NCBI GenBank assembly: GCA_964523735.1
Contig: CAZFYZ010000009.1
Span: 1 to 56,296, forward strand
Length of the DNA: 56,296 nucleotides
Direction: 5' to 3'
Source of the DNA: CAZFYZ01 sp964523735
GTDB lineage: Bacteria > Armatimonadota > UBA5829
The stretch's first letter is position 1. Each line of letters starts with the position of its first letter. The position numbers were made by a program, and so were the translations under genes. A model generated the notes under the pieces. The model was given only the letters and a program-made list of their open reading frames with translations, made no database searches and was not told the origin of the DNA. Below are positions 41,776-51,074 of the stretch, in pieces.

Positions 41776-44700
41776 ATGGAATCCAACGAGCTCAACGACA
41801 TCGCTGGCACAATCGGCGAGGAATCGCTCAAGCAGATATTCGAGGCGATCCCTACTCCCGTGGTCTACGCTCGCCTTGATGGCCCCGTAGTCTTCAGGAG
41901 TGCGGAGTTCAGGGGGCTGTTTGGCTACACGGATGAGGACGTTCCTGACGAAGAGGCTTGGTGGTCGCTGGCTTACCCTGATGAGCATTACCGAGAGACA
42001 GCGAGGACGGCTTGGCGGGGGGCAATCTCCAGCGCCCTACATGAGAATCGAAAGGTGGAGCCTCAGGAGTCGCTGGTCACCTGCAAGGACGGCTCCGTTA
42101 AGAACATCGAGTTCCTCACAGCCATCATCGGAGACTGGTTGCTCGTCATCTTCAGAGACGTAACCGAACAGAGGAAGATCGAGCAGCAGCTCAGGTTCAC
42201 GCAGTATGTCGTGGACAGCATGTCCGACTTCGCGTACTGGATCAATCCGGAGGGCTGCTTTGTCTACGTAAACGATGCCGCGCTCAGGCACCTCGGCTAC
42301 TCACGTGAGGAGTTCCTGCGGATGTGCGTTTGGGATGCCAATCCAGATCACCCACCTGAGGTCTGGAAATCTCATTGGCAGGAATTGCGACAGAACAAGA
42401 GGCTCAACTTCGAGGCCAGGATAAAGGCGAAGGACGGGCGGATCGTTCCCCTGGACATGACCGCAAACTATGTCGAGTTCGGCGGCAAAGAGTTCAACTG
42501 CGCCATCGGCCGCGATATCGGAGAGCGGAAAAGGGCCGAGCGGGAACTCAGACTGAGCCACGAGCTGATCGAGACCATGTCCGACATGGCATTCTGGATA
42601 ACGGAGGATGCCCGCTTCATCTATGCCAACCAGGCTGCCAGTGACATCCTGGGCTACACCAAAGAAGAGATTCTGAATCTGACAGTCCCCGATGTCAACC
42701 CGGAGTTCCCAATGGACGCTTGGCCGGCGGAGTGGGAAGACTCTCGAATCAAGAGGCGCAAGACTATCGAGACCGTCAACAAGGCTAGGGATGGACGGAT
42801 CATCCCGGTGGAGGTAAGCGTCAACTACGTCGAGATCGAGGGCCAAGGTGTCAGCTGCGTGATCACCCGTGATATCACCGAGCGAAAGAGAGCGGACGAG
42901 GAACTGAAGCTAACCCAGTTCTCCGTGGATCACGCTGCGGACGCTATGTTCCTGGTGCTGCCCGATGCTCGGTTCCAATATGCCAACGAAGCAGCAAGTC
43001 GCAACCTTGGCTACTCACGCGAAGAACTGCTTTCCATGACGGTGCTCGACATCGAGCCAGGCATGACTGCTGGAAAGTGGACCGAGCACTGGCAGGACAC
43101 CATACGAGAGGGCTCGGTCATCCTTGAGACTCGTCACAGAGCTAAGGACGGTCGCGAATTCCCAGTCGAGGTCGTGGCAGATTACGTTGAGTATAACGAC
43201 AAGCAGTACATCACTGCGTCTGTGCGCGACATCACGCAGCGCAAACAAATCGAAGAGACTGCCCGGCGGGAGAAGGCGCTTGCTGACGCGCTGATCGACA
43301 GCGCGCCGGGCTTGATATACATGTTTGACGAGCAAGGACGCTATGCACGCTGGAACAAGAGAGTCGAGCAACTGGGAGGCTACTCCAGCAGCGAAATCAG
43401 CCAGATGACAGTCGCCGATTGGCCTTGGACGGCTGATAGCAAGGAGCGCCTTCTGACGGAGGCCGGACGCGTGTTCACTACCGGATACGGAGAAGTTGAG
43501 GCCAGTTTCCGGGCAGTGGACGGCTCAATAAAGACCTACTACTTCACCGGTCTGCGAATGGTACAAGATGACAAGCCTTACCTCGTTGGTATAGCTGTCG
43601 ACATCACCGAACGCAAACAGGCCGAGGAAGCGGCGAGGAAAGAGACAGCGCTGATCCAAGCCATATTCGACAGCGTGCCCGGTGTCTTATACCTCTTCAA
43701 TGAAGAAGGCCATTTCGTCCGTTGGAACAAGGGACTCGAGGGGATAGTGCTCTTTCCGCCAGAGGAGATAGCTCACGTGCTGGCTATGGACCTGCCGTGG
43801 ACCGACGAAAGCAGGCCGGTAGTGGAGAAAGCTGTCAAGAGAGCGTTTGACGAGGGCTACGTCGATCAGGAAGCAACTCTTCTGACCCCTCAAGGATTCA
43901 GGACGTTCAGGTTCACCGGCCTTCGGCTCATCATAGACGACGCGCCCCACGTCGTCGGGATGGGATTGGACATCACAGAACGGAAGCGAGTCCTGGAGGA
44001 GTTGGCTCTCACTAATGCCGAGCTTATCATAGTGAACAGGCTTATCTCGGAAACCGCCGGGCTCGCCGATCTTCAGTCCATACTCGATATGGCGGCGGAT
44101 GAGGCCCTGAAGATCGTCGGGCTCGAGGGAAGCACCGTCTGCCTGATAGAGCCGGATGACGTCTTCAAGCTCGCCGCCCACCGGGCCACCTCCGACGCAA
44201 CTATCGCCGAGATCGAGGAAGGAGTCATCAGGGTAGGTGAGTGCCTCTGCGGCATGTGCGCCAAGACGGGCGAGCCGCTAATACTGTCGACGAAAGAGGA
44301 GGTGCTCGACTTCGCCACCAGGGAATCTCAGAGGGGAGACGACATCAGGTTCCATGCAGCATTCCCCCTAATGGTCGAGTCCAAGTGCGTCGGTGTCCTG
44401 TGCGTGTTCACCAGAACTGAGAAGAAGCCTTCCGAGCGAAGTCTGAAGCTGCTTGAGACGGCCTCGAAACAGATAGCCATAGCCATAGAGAGGGCAAAGT
44501 TATTCCAGGAAGTGAAGCGCAATGCAGAGGAGCTGGAGCAGAGGGTCCTGGACCGGACAGCCCAACTGGAGACTGCAAACAAAGAACTGGAGGCCTTCAG
44601 CTACTCAGTCTCTCACGACCTCCGTGCTCCCCTGAGGGCCATAGACGGCTTCAGTCTGGTGATACTGGAGGATTACTCGGACAGACTCGATGATGAAGGC

Positions 44701-45252
44701 AAAGGCTATCTTAGTCGCATTCGCGCGGCGGCTGTCAGAATGGGGATACTGATAGATGACATTCTGCGACTCTCACGCGTGACACGCGCTGAGATGGTTC
44801 GCACGAACGTGAATCTGAGTGACCTGGCCGCCTCCATCGCGTCCGACCTCGTGGAGAGCCAGCCCGAGCGCAGGGTCGATTTCGTTATACAGCCGGATAT
44901 GACGGTTGACGCAGATGCCAACTTGATGAGGATCATGCTCGAGAACCTGATAGGAAACGCGTGGAAGTTCTCCAGCAAGCAGGAAGTCGCGCGTATTGAG
45001 GTCGGCGTCACCGGTGAGGAGGACAAGGCGATCTACTTCGTTCGGGACAACGGCGTCGGATTCGACCCGGCGTATGCGGGCAAGCTGTTCGTGGCATTCC
45101 AGCGGCTGCACACTGAAGCTGAGTTTGCCGGCACGGGCATTGGCCTGACCACTGTCAAGCGGATTGTCAACCGCCACGGCGGCGAGGTTTGGGCGACAGG
45201 CGAACTCGGAAAAGGGGCAACTATCTACTTTACGTTGGGAGGTGAGCAGTAA
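41776..45252 (+). CDS. Multi-PAS/GAF sensor histidine kinase
   Basis: I start at ATG 41776 (MESNELNDIAGTI) with GAGGGG upstream; an earlier TTG lacks a ribosome-binding site. The 1158-residue protein has six PAS/PAC units of about 120 residues, each ending in a 'R-D-I-T-E-R-K' linker (near 125, 245, 365, 483, 606 and 731), a GAF domain (about 745-905), a HisKA domain with SVSHDLRAPLRAIDG (phospho-acceptor His near 949), and an ATPase with MLENLIGNAWKFS (N box), DNGVGFD and GTGIGLTTVKRIV (G boxes). There are no membrane spans, so it senses cytoplasmic cues such as redox, light or ligands. Response-regulator genes follow immediately. Confidence 0.9.
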   Translation: MESNELNDIAGTIGEESLKQIFEAIPTPVVYARLDGPVVFRSAEFRGLFGYTDEDVPDEEAWWSLAYPDEHYRETARTAWRGAISSALHENRKVEPQESLVTCKDGSVKNIEFLTAIIGDWLLVIFRDVTEQRKIEQQLRFTQYVVDSMSDFAYWINPEGCFVYVNDAALRHLGYSREEFLRMCVWDANPDHPPEVWKSHWQELRQNKRLNFEARIKAKDGRIVPLDMTANYVEFGGKEFNCAIGRDIGERKRAERELRLSHELIETMSDMAFWITEDARFIYANQAASDILGYTKEEILNLTVPDVNPEFPMDAWPAEWEDSRIKRRKTIETVNKARDGRIIPVEVSVNYVEIEGQGVSCVITRDITERKRADEELKLTQFSVDHAADAMFLVLPDARFQYANEAASRNLGYSREELLSMTVLDIEPGMTAGKWTEHWQDTIREGSVILETRHRAKDGREFPVEVVADYVEYNDKQYITASVRDITQRKQIEETARREKALADALIDSAPGLIYMFDEQGRYARWNKRVEQLGGYSSSEISQMTVADWPWTADSKERLLTEAGRVFTTGYGEVEASFRAVDGSIKTYYFTGLRMVQDDKPYLVGIAVDITERKQAEEAARKETALIQAIFDSVPGVLYLFNEEGHFVRWNKGLEGIVLFPPEEIAHVLAMDLPWTDESRPVVEKAVKRAFDEGYVDQEATLLTPQGFRTFRFTGLRLIIDDAPHVVGMGLDITERKRVLEELALTNAELIIVNRLISETAGLADLQSILDMAADEALKIVGLEGSTVCLIEPDDVFKLAAHRATSDATIAEIEEGVIRVGECLCGMCAKTGEPLILSTKEEVLDFATRESQRGDDIRFHAAFPLMVESKCVGVLCVFTRTEKKPSERSLKLLETASKQIAIAIERAKLFQEVKRNAEELEQRVLDRTAQLETANKELEAFSYSVSHDLRAPLRAIDGFSLVILEDYSDRLDDEGKGYLSRIRAAAVRMGILIDDILRLSRVTRAEMVRTNVNLSDLAASIASDLVESQPERRVDFVIQPDMTVDADANLMRIMLENLIGNAWKFSSKQEVARIEVGVTGEEDKAIYFVRDNGVGFDPAYAGKLFVAFQRLHTEAEFAGTGIGLTTVKRIVNRHGGEVWATGELGKGATIYFTLGGEQ

Positions 45253-45253
45253 G

Positions 45254-45542
45254 GTGCACCGGACAACCATTCTACTTGTCGAGGACAATGAAGACGACGT
45301 CGATCTCACGCTGCGGGCGCTGTCCAAGCATAACCTGCTGAACAAGATAGTCGTTGCACGCGATGGGCAGGAGGCCCTCGATTTCCTCCGGCGACAAGGT
45401 GTGTTTGCCAGGGTTCCCTCCCCCGACTTGATCCTGTTGGATTTGCGACTGCCGAAGGTCGACGGCCTCGACGTGCTGCTGGCGGTAAAAGGTGACGACC
45501 AACTCACTCGGATCCCCGTTGTGATCATGACCTCGTCGCAAG
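45254..45542 (+). CDS. Response regulator receiver, Rcp1-like (3' end lost in gap)
   Basis: It starts at GTG 45254, behind GGGAGGTG that overlaps the end of the kinase gene. ILLVEDNEDDVDLTLRAL supplies the acidic pair, LILLDLRLPKVDGLDVL the phospho-acceptor Asp, and PVVIMTSSQ the conserved Thr/Ser. The last ~45 residues, with the conserved Lys, are missing because the sequence runs into the Ns. It is a single-domain receiver of the type paired with phytochrome-like or multi-PAS kinases, so the kinase before it is the expected partner. Confidence 0.8.
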
Positions 45543-45552
45543 NNNNNNNNNN
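45543..45552. other. Assembly gap (10 Ns)
   Basis: The run of Ns joins two receiver genes. The bases after the gap (starting GCACGTGATGGGCAGGAGGC) are paralogous to 45356 onward before it. The gap therefore falls in a repeat and is probably a few hundred bases, not ten. Confidence 0.95.
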
Positions 45553-45908
45553 TTGCACGTGATGGGCAGGAGGCTCTGGATTACCTGTTCGGTTCGGGGG
45601 ACTATGCCCAACGTCCGAATGAGGAGATGCCGGCCGTGGTGCTGCTGGACCTCAATCTGCCCAAGAAGAGTGGTCTGGAGGTGCTTGCCGAGATACGCGC
45701 CGACGAGCGCACGAAGTATGTGCCCGTCGTGGTGCTGACAACGTCACTCGAGGAGAGCGACGTCGTCAGCAGCTACCAGAAAGGGGCCAATAGTTACGTC
45801 AGAAAGCCCGTCGATTTCAAAGAGTTCGTCGATGCTGTGCAGAGTCTGGGTATCTACTGGATGCTGCAAAACGAGGTCCCGGAGTGTAAGAACGAGTGTG
45901 CGCCATAG
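45553..45908 (+). CDS. Second Rcp1-like response regulator (5' end lost in gap)
   Basis: The frame is open from the gap: ARDGQEALDYLFGSGDYAQR, then VVLLDLNLPKKSGLEVLAEI with the acceptor Asp, VVVLTTSLEES, and GANSYVRKPVDFKEFVDAV with the conserved Lys. About the first 45 residues are missing. The C-terminal tail (NEVPECKNECAP) overlaps the start of the next regulator. This is a separate paralogue of the first receiver, not its continuation, because both contain the same A-R-D-G-Q-E-A-L-D segment. Confidence 0.8.
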
Positions 45909-46894
45909 ATTTCAACTTGAAGCTTCTTGTTGTAGAGGACTCCGAAGACGATCTCCTGCTCATGGTCCGCGAGATCAAGCGCGGAGGCTACGAGGTCGAC
46001 TACACGCGAGTCGAAAGCGAGGATGAGATGCGGACCCAACTCGCTGCCGCGGACTGGGACCTGATCATAGCCGATTACACTCTTCCCAGGTTCTCCGGCC
46101 TGGCGGCGCTGAATGTTCTGCGCGACACGGACTTGGACATCCCGCTCGTCATCGTCTCCGGTACGATAACCGACGAGACCGCAGTGGCAGCGATGAGAGC
46201 CGGAGCGAGGGACTATCTGATGAAGGGCAACCTGCGACGGCTGGCCCCGGTAGTCGAGCGCGAGGTTGCCGAACGCAGGGAGCGGGCTGAGCGCAGAAAA
46301 ACGGCAGAAGACTTGAGGCGCCGCAAGGAAGAGGAGCTTCGTCTGAGACAGGAGTCCGAGGCTGCGTCAAAGAGATTCCTGCGCGACACGGTCTATGCGG
46401 TCACCGATGGCAGGCTCAGCCTTATAAGCTATGAGGAGGCTGCAAGTCTTCTGCCCACGAGCTGTCAGACCATAGAGCTTCACTCCCCGCACGAGCTGAG
46501 CACGGTCCGAGCGCAAGTTGCGGAAGCAGCGGCGGAGACCGGCATGGACGAAGATCGCGTTCAGGCCCTGGTCGGCGCCGTTGGAGAAGCTTCGGCCAAC
46601 GCCCTGAAGCACGCACAAGGGGGCACCATAGCGATCTGCCGCATGGCGGACAAGATCCGCGTCGGCATCGGCGATAGTGGGCCGGGGATCGAGTCCCTCA
46701 TACTCCCTACCGCAACCCTGATGACCAGGTTCTCCACGAAACGCTCCATGGGCTTCGGTTTCGCGTTGATGCTAACGTCGGTAGACGCCGTGTTTCTCGC
46801 AACGGGCCGGGAGGGGACCTGCATCATCCTCGAACAGGCGGTCGAAGTCGCCAGTTCGGAGTTGAGTCTGGCCCAGCTTCCGGACGTCTGGTAA
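45896..46894 (+). CDS. Response regulator fused to an RsbW-like ATPase
   Basis: The 332-residue product starts at GTG 45896, overlapping the previous gene by 13 bases. Residues 1-125 are a receiver (LLVVEDSEDDLLLMVREI, LIIADYTLPRFSG, DYLMKG). A charged coiled coil (about 125-165) leads to a C-terminal HATPase_c_2 domain: VGAVGEASANALKHAQGGT (N box), VGIGDSGPGIESL and STKRSMGFGFALM. That ATPase type belongs to anti-sigma/serine kinases such as RsbW rather than to histidine kinases. It could be a phosphorylation-controlled serine kinase or anti-sigma factor, linking the PAS kinase to a partner-switch response. Confidence 0.8.
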   Translation: MCAIDFNLKLLVVEDSEDDLLLMVREIKRGGYEVDYTRVESEDEMRTQLAAADWDLIIADYTLPRFSGLAALNVLRDTDLDIPLVIVSGTITDETAVAAMRAGARDYLMKGNLRRLAPVVEREVAERRERAERRKTAEDLRRRKEEELRLRQESEAASKRFLRDTVYAVTDGRLSLISYEEAASLLPTSCQTIELHSPHELSTVRAQVAEAAAETGMDEDRVQALVGAVGEASANALKHAQGGTIAICRMADKIRVGIGDSGPGIESLILPTATLMTRFSTKRSMGFGFALMLTSVDAVFLATGREGTCIILEQAVEVASSELSLAQLPDVW

Positions 46895-46914
46895 GCAGAG
46901 GCCGTTGCGATAGA

Positions 46915-46969
46915 GTTGTAGCGGGCGTCTCTGACGCCCCTGATAGGCGTCGGAGACGCCTGCTACAAC
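46915..46969. repeat. REP-like palindromic hairpin
   Basis: Two 24-base arms (GTTGTAGCGGGCGTCTCTGA..., and their inverted copy ending CTGCTACAAC) match with two differences around CCTGATA. This is the only structure I see in the 355-base gap between the regulator and glycyl-radical genes. It looks like a dispersed intergenic palindrome; without a U-run it is a poor terminator. Confidence 0.6.
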
Positions 46970-47249
46970 TGCGGATCGCGGGAAGAAGCGATCTATCGCA
47001 ACTGCCGCAAGTAGCGCGTTACGGCCCCGGCAGCAGTTCCACCTCAAACCGCTGGCATATCCCTGCTGGTTCGTGTAGTTCCTCTGGATCGCCACGACGC
47101 GCAAGTTTCCGCTCGGCAGTCTCCGTACGGCACGTCTGGCGAGCCGGCGTGCAGGAAGCCCAAGCCGGCGTGATGAAAGGAAGAGTGTGTTACCCGCGCG
47201 TCTGAAGCACGCGCCGGGTCGTTTTGAATAGCTTGAGGCACTTTCTGGA
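46970..47249. other. Non-coding stretch before the glycyl-radical operon
   Basis: No gene or strong promoter is evident in these 280 bases. A minus-strand frame crosses it but lacks protein-like features. Any promoter for the glycyl-radical genes should lie here. Confidence 0.4.
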
Positions 47250-49556
47250 ATGACGTCTACCGCAGGGCGATATCTGCCTTCAGATCGAGTAAAGAGAATC
47301 TGGCACCGGGTCAAAGCCCAGCCAGATGAGATGTTTCTGCCAGTCTTCAGGAGCTACTACTACCTCGAAGGCTGGATGGAGAACAAAGACCAGCCGTTTG
47401 CCGGTCGAGTGGCCGCTGCACTGTGCAATGTCATAGAGAACATGCCTTGTCTGCTGACGCCGGGCGATATCCTCGTGGGAGAAAGCGGCGAGCGTCAGAT
47501 GGACGAGATCATCGAGACGCCGTACGTGAACGAGCGCATGTACGACCGCATTGCATCGAGTGCCCTCACGAACGACCAAAAAGCCCGTATGATGTCGTGG
47601 CTGGACGAGGATCCATTCGCCTTCCAACAGCTTTCGCCTGTCGCTCCCGATCCACCCGAGCTGCAAACAGCCTCCGAGCACGGAGCTGTCGCTGTCTGGG
47701 GCGTGATCCATTGTCACAGCATCCGCGACTATGCGAAGGTCCTCAGGCTCGGGTTCAATGGGATTAGAGCTGAGGTCGAGGCCGCGATCTCGAGCCTCCC
47801 TCTGGCCGATCCTGACGCTGCCAACCGTCTCGGCAACTTGCTCGCGTTCAAGATGCTCTGTGAATCGGCTGCGAAGATTGGTCGTCGACACGCCGATGAG
47901 GCGCGACGGCTCGCTCTGAGGTGCGACGACCCCGACCAGAAGCGCGAGTGGGATAAGATCGCCGAGATCTGCGAGCGGGTCCCCGCCGAGCCAGCCCGCA
48001 ACTTCCGCGAGGCAGTGCAGTCTTTGTGGTTCGCTCACATTATGACGGCCTGGGAGGACGGCATCAACGCCAACGGCATCGGGCGTATCGACCAGTTCCT
48101 GTGGCCGTATCTCGAGGCCGATCTAGCAGCCGGGACGATCACAATGCCTGAAGCCGCTGAGATCCTCGCCGCGCTGTGGATCAAGCTCTACCGGCCTTAC
48201 GACGTGCAGCAGATGATGATAGGCGGCCAGCTCCCCGACGGCACTGACGCCACCAATCCACTGAGCTACCTGGTGCTGGACGTGACCGAGGGGCTTGGGT
48301 TCATCAGGTGCCTATCCGCCAGGCTTCATCGGGGCAGCCCACGCGAGCTGGTATCCCGATGCGTCGATATCCTGTCGATCGGAAACGGCGTGCCGTTCTT
48401 CTTCAACGATGAGGCGCTTATCCCTGCCCTCGTTAGCAAGGGGATTCCCTTGGAAGACGCCCGTGGGTACGCCGCGATCGGCTGCATCGAGATCACCATC
48501 CCCGGCAAGGCCTGTCCCCACGCCGTGAGCCACTGGATCAATCTGGCCAAGTGCCTGGAGTTGGCGATCAACGACGGCCGCGACCTGCTGGATGGCGTTC
48601 AGGTCGGGCCGAAGACCGGCACGCTGGCAGACCTCAAGTCTATGGACGACGTCCTGTCCGCCTACAAGACACAGTTGGAGTACTTCACCGAGCTTGCAGT
48701 CTATGGCTCCAACTCCCTCGAGGTAGCGGGCAGAAGCCGTTACCGTCTGCCTTACCTGTCACTGCTCACTGATGACTGCATCGCGCGGGGGTCGGACATC
48801 GTCGAGGGCGCCGCGCGATACAACTACCATTCGAGCGCCGCGATGGGGATTCCCAACGTCGCGGATAGCCTCGCTGCGCTTCATAAGGCGGTCTTCACGG
48901 ACAAGAGCGTCAGCCCAAGCGACATGCTCGCCGCGCTGCGCGAGAACTACGCGGGGCGTGAGGACTTGAGGCTCTTCCTCAGGAACCGTCTGCCGAAGTA
49001 TGGCAACGACCAGACATTGCCTGACAGCTACGCGGCCGAGCTTTCGCGGCAGTACTGTGAGCTTCTCGGGAGCTACAAGACCCCGAGCGGAGGCACGTTC
49101 TTCTGCCACCTGTTCACCTTCCAGCTTATGTTGAGCCATGGAAAGCTGACTGGCGCGTCTCCGGAGGGGCGGTTGGCGGGAGAGCCGCTTGCGTATAGTC
49201 TCTCGCCGGCGCAGGGCAGGGATAAAGAAGGGTTGACTGCCGCTCTCATGTCGTTGGCGAGGATCCCGCACCACCTTGCCGCCGCCAGCAGCTCGGCAAT
49301 ACTGGAAGCCGATCCTGCCCTGCTTGAAGGCGCGAACAGGGAGGCGTTCGTCGACATGCTGGTCACCGCGATAGATCAGGGCGTCGGCCAGCTTCAGTTC
49401 AACGTGGCAAATGAGGAGACACTCAGAGCAGCTCAGGATCAGCCCGATCTCTACAGCAACCTCTGCGTGCGCGTCTCCGGGTTCAGCTACCAGTTCTGCG
49501 CGCTCGACCGGGAGATGCAGAACCATATCATCGCGAGGACTAAGCACACCAGGTAA
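47250..49556 (+). CDS. Glycyl-radical enzyme (PFL2/dehydratase type)
   Basis: The 768-residue protein starts at ATG 47250 (weak ribosome-binding site). YAAIGCIEITIPGK gives the Gly-Cys-x-Glu active site (Cys near 412), which is the form in dehydratase/lyase-type glycyl-radical enzymes (glycerol dehydratase, choline lyase and relatives) rather than the Cys-Cys of pyruvate formate-lyase. The radical loop is LCVRVSGFSYQFCALDREMQ (Gly near 744). LTGASPEGRLAGEPLAYSLS is the usual 'S-P-x-G-R' region. Its activase is encoded 1 base later. Substrate residues cannot be read with confidence, so the reaction is open. It implies anaerobic growth. Confidence 0.85.
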   Translation: MTSTAGRYLPSDRVKRIWHRVKAQPDEMFLPVFRSYYYLEGWMENKDQPFAGRVAAALCNVIENMPCLLTPGDILVGESGERQMDEIIETPYVNERMYDRIASSALTNDQKARMMSWLDEDPFAFQQLSPVAPDPPELQTASEHGAVAVWGVIHCHSIRDYAKVLRLGFNGIRAEVEAAISSLPLADPDAANRLGNLLAFKMLCESAAKIGRRHADEARRLALRCDDPDQKREWDKIAEICERVPAEPARNFREAVQSLWFAHIMTAWEDGINANGIGRIDQFLWPYLEADLAAGTITMPEAAEILAALWIKLYRPYDVQQMMIGGQLPDGTDATNPLSYLVLDVTEGLGFIRCLSARLHRGSPRELVSRCVDILSIGNGVPFFFNDEALIPALVSKGIPLEDARGYAAIGCIEITIPGKACPHAVSHWINLAKCLELAINDGRDLLDGVQVGPKTGTLADLKSMDDVLSAYKTQLEYFTELAVYGSNSLEVAGRSRYRLPYLSLLTDDCIARGSDIVEGAARYNYHSSAAMGIPNVADSLAALHKAVFTDKSVSPSDMLAALRENYAGREDLRLFLRNRLPKYGNDQTLPDSYAAELSRQYCELLGSYKTPSGGTFFCHLFTFQLMLSHGKLTGASPEGRLAGEPLAYSLSPAQGRDKEGLTAALMSLARIPHHLAAASSSAILEADPALLEGANREAFVDMLVTAIDQGVGQLQFNVANEETLRAAQDQPDLYSNLCVRVSGFSYQFCALDREMQNHIIARTKHTR

Positions 49557-50452
49557 TGCAAGAGATCAAAGGCCTCATCTTCGATATTCAGCGCCTGTCG
49601 CTCCACGACGGACCGGGGATCAGGACGACGGTCTTTCTCAAGGGCTGCCCGCTGCGGTGCCTCTGGTGCCACAACCCTGAGTCTCGTTCGAGCACGCCGC
49701 AGATCGCGTTCTACAAGACCAAGTGCATCGGCTGCGGGCGGTGCATTCAGGCTTGCACGAATGATGCGATCGTTCAGAATGAGCAGCGGATCGACAGAGC
49801 AAAGTGCAAGGCCTGTGGGGGATGCGCCGAAGCTTGCCCATCCGAGGCGCTGCAATTGATAGGGCGGGTTGCCAATGTCGCTGAAGTCCTCAAGACGGTG
49901 ATGCGCGACGAGCCATTCTATTCCAGCTCAGGCGGTGGCGTGACGCTATCAGGTGGAGAACCGCTGCACCAGTTCGAGTTCTCGCACGCTCTCCTCAAAG
50001 CTTTCAAGGAGAACGGCCTGCACACAGCCGTTGAGACTTGCGGCCACGGCCCCTGGACCAAACTAAGAGAGCTTGCCGAGCTTACCGATCTCTTTCTCTA
50101 CGACATCAAAGTGATAGACCCCGAGAAGCACAAGAAGCTCTGCGGCGTAGACAATGCTGTTCCTTTGGAGAATGCAAGGCGGCTTGCGGAACTTGATATC
50201 GAGGTTATCTACCGCACGCCCATCGTGCCCGGGCTGAACGACAGCGGCGATGACCTGAGGCTGCTCGGCGAGTTCATCCTCTCCCTGCCAAGTGAACGCA
50301 AGCTCGCGCTGATGCCGTACCATGGGATCGGAAGTGGGAAGTATGAAGCACTGGCGATGGAGTATCCGCTGGCTGACATAGAGTCGCCCGAGCATCTTGA
50401 TCAGCAGAGCGCCGTGCTGGCAGGGATGGGCGTGCAACTGGTTGTCGACTAG
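49556..50452 (+). CDS. Glycyl-radical enzyme activase (radical SAM)
   Basis: The 298-residue protein starts at ATG 49556, overlapping the stop of its target. The radical-SAM cluster motif is GCPLRCLWCHNPES (C-x-x-x-C-x-x-C). It is followed by two ferredoxin-type clusters (CIGCGRCIQAC and CKACGGCAEAC), as in activases of the dehydratase-type glycyl-radical enzymes. GVTLSGGEPLHQFEF is the SAM-binding 'G-G-E-P' strand. It generates the 5'-deoxyadenosyl radical that installs the glycyl radical on the preceding protein. Confidence 0.9.
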   Translation: MQEIKGLIFDIQRLSLHDGPGIRTTVFLKGCPLRCLWCHNPESRSSTPQIAFYKTKCIGCGRCIQACTNDAIVQNEQRIDRAKCKACGGCAEACPSEALQLIGRVANVAEVLKTVMRDEPFYSSSGGGVTLSGGEPLHQFEFSHALLKAFKENGLHTAVETCGHGPWTKLRELAELTDLFLYDIKVIDPEKHKKLCGVDNAVPLENARRLAELDIEVIYRTPIVPGLNDSGDDLRLLGEFILSLPSERKLALMPYHGIGSGKYEALAMEYPLADIESPEHLDQQSAVLAGMGVQLVVD

Positions 50453-50465
50453 CTGGACCTGCCCC

Positions 50466-50547
50466 CTCTCCTAAAGGAGGTGGGATGCGCTAGGATGAAC
50501 ACAAACCTGCCCCCTCTCCCCGTGGGGGAGGGCTGGGGAGGGGTCCG
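50466..50547. repeat. GC-rich C/G-block repeat pair
   Basis: Two copies of the 'CCTGCCCCCTCTCC' block (starting about 50459 and 50508) occur, the second with an inverted GGGGGAGGGCTGGGGAGGGG arm. This is a typical dispersed intergenic palindrome that also forms a hairpin, so it may act as a weak terminator for the activase gene. The minus-strand frame through it, with PSPTGRGG, is a by-product of this repeat. Confidence 0.45.
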
Positions 50548-50568
50548 ATCTGACAGGAGGTACCAACC

Positions 50569-51012
50569 TTGACAGAACACGAAGAACAACAAGAGAAGAC
50601 ATACGAAGTCAAAGACAAGCGCCGAGTGAACCCGGACGGAACCCTCAAGGAGCCGCAGGAGCCTGAGCCGGCGGTAGAGGAACCCGAGATGGCGGCCGAA
50701 GAAGAGGCCGAGCAGCCGGCTGCCGAGCCTCATGAGCTTCCCCACGAGCACGCCGATCTGCCCGTGCCGACAGTCTACGACATTCTGGGGCTCGCAGTGG
50801 GATTGCTGCAGGAGCAGGCCTGGCAGCGCATGGGCATACGCCTGGCGCCCGGGGCGAAAGAGGTCGAGAAGGACCTTGTGCAGGCCAAGATCGCCATCGA
50901 CACGATCGTCTTCATCACGGACCAACTCGTCCCGCACGTTGGCGAGGAAGAGCGCAAAGCCCTGCGCGGCCTCATAGGCGATCTGCAGATCAACTTCGTC
51001 AGGCAGTCGTAG
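50569..51012 (+). CDS. DUF1844 protein
   Basis: The start is TTG 50569, eight bases after AGGAGG. The 147-residue product has an acidic, Pro/Glu-rich N-terminal half and a C-terminal DUF1844 domain (LAVGLLQEQAWQRMGI, KDLVQAKIAIDTIVFITDQL, then LRGLIGDLQINFV). The family is small, helical and of unknown function, common in Acidobacteria, Deltaproteobacteria and Armatimonadota. The gene stands alone between the glycyl-radical operon and the minus-strand envelope block. Confidence 0.75.
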   Translation: MTEHEEQQEKTYEVKDKRRVNPDGTLKEPQEPEPAVEEPEMAAEEEAEQPAAEPHELPHEHADLPVPTVYDILGLAVGLLQEQAWQRMGIRLAPGAKEVEKDLVQAKIAIDTIVFITDQLVPHVGEEERKALRGLIGDLQINFVRQS

Positions 51013-51074
51013 AAGACTGCCCAGGAATAGACAAGACAAGCGGTGGCGGCATCAGTGTCGCCACCCGGAGAAGC

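Noticed and set aside
50449..51039. 196-residue minus-strand frame
   Set aside because: Antisense to the DUF1844 gene and running into the GC-rich repeat, which gives the typical PSPTGRGG translation.
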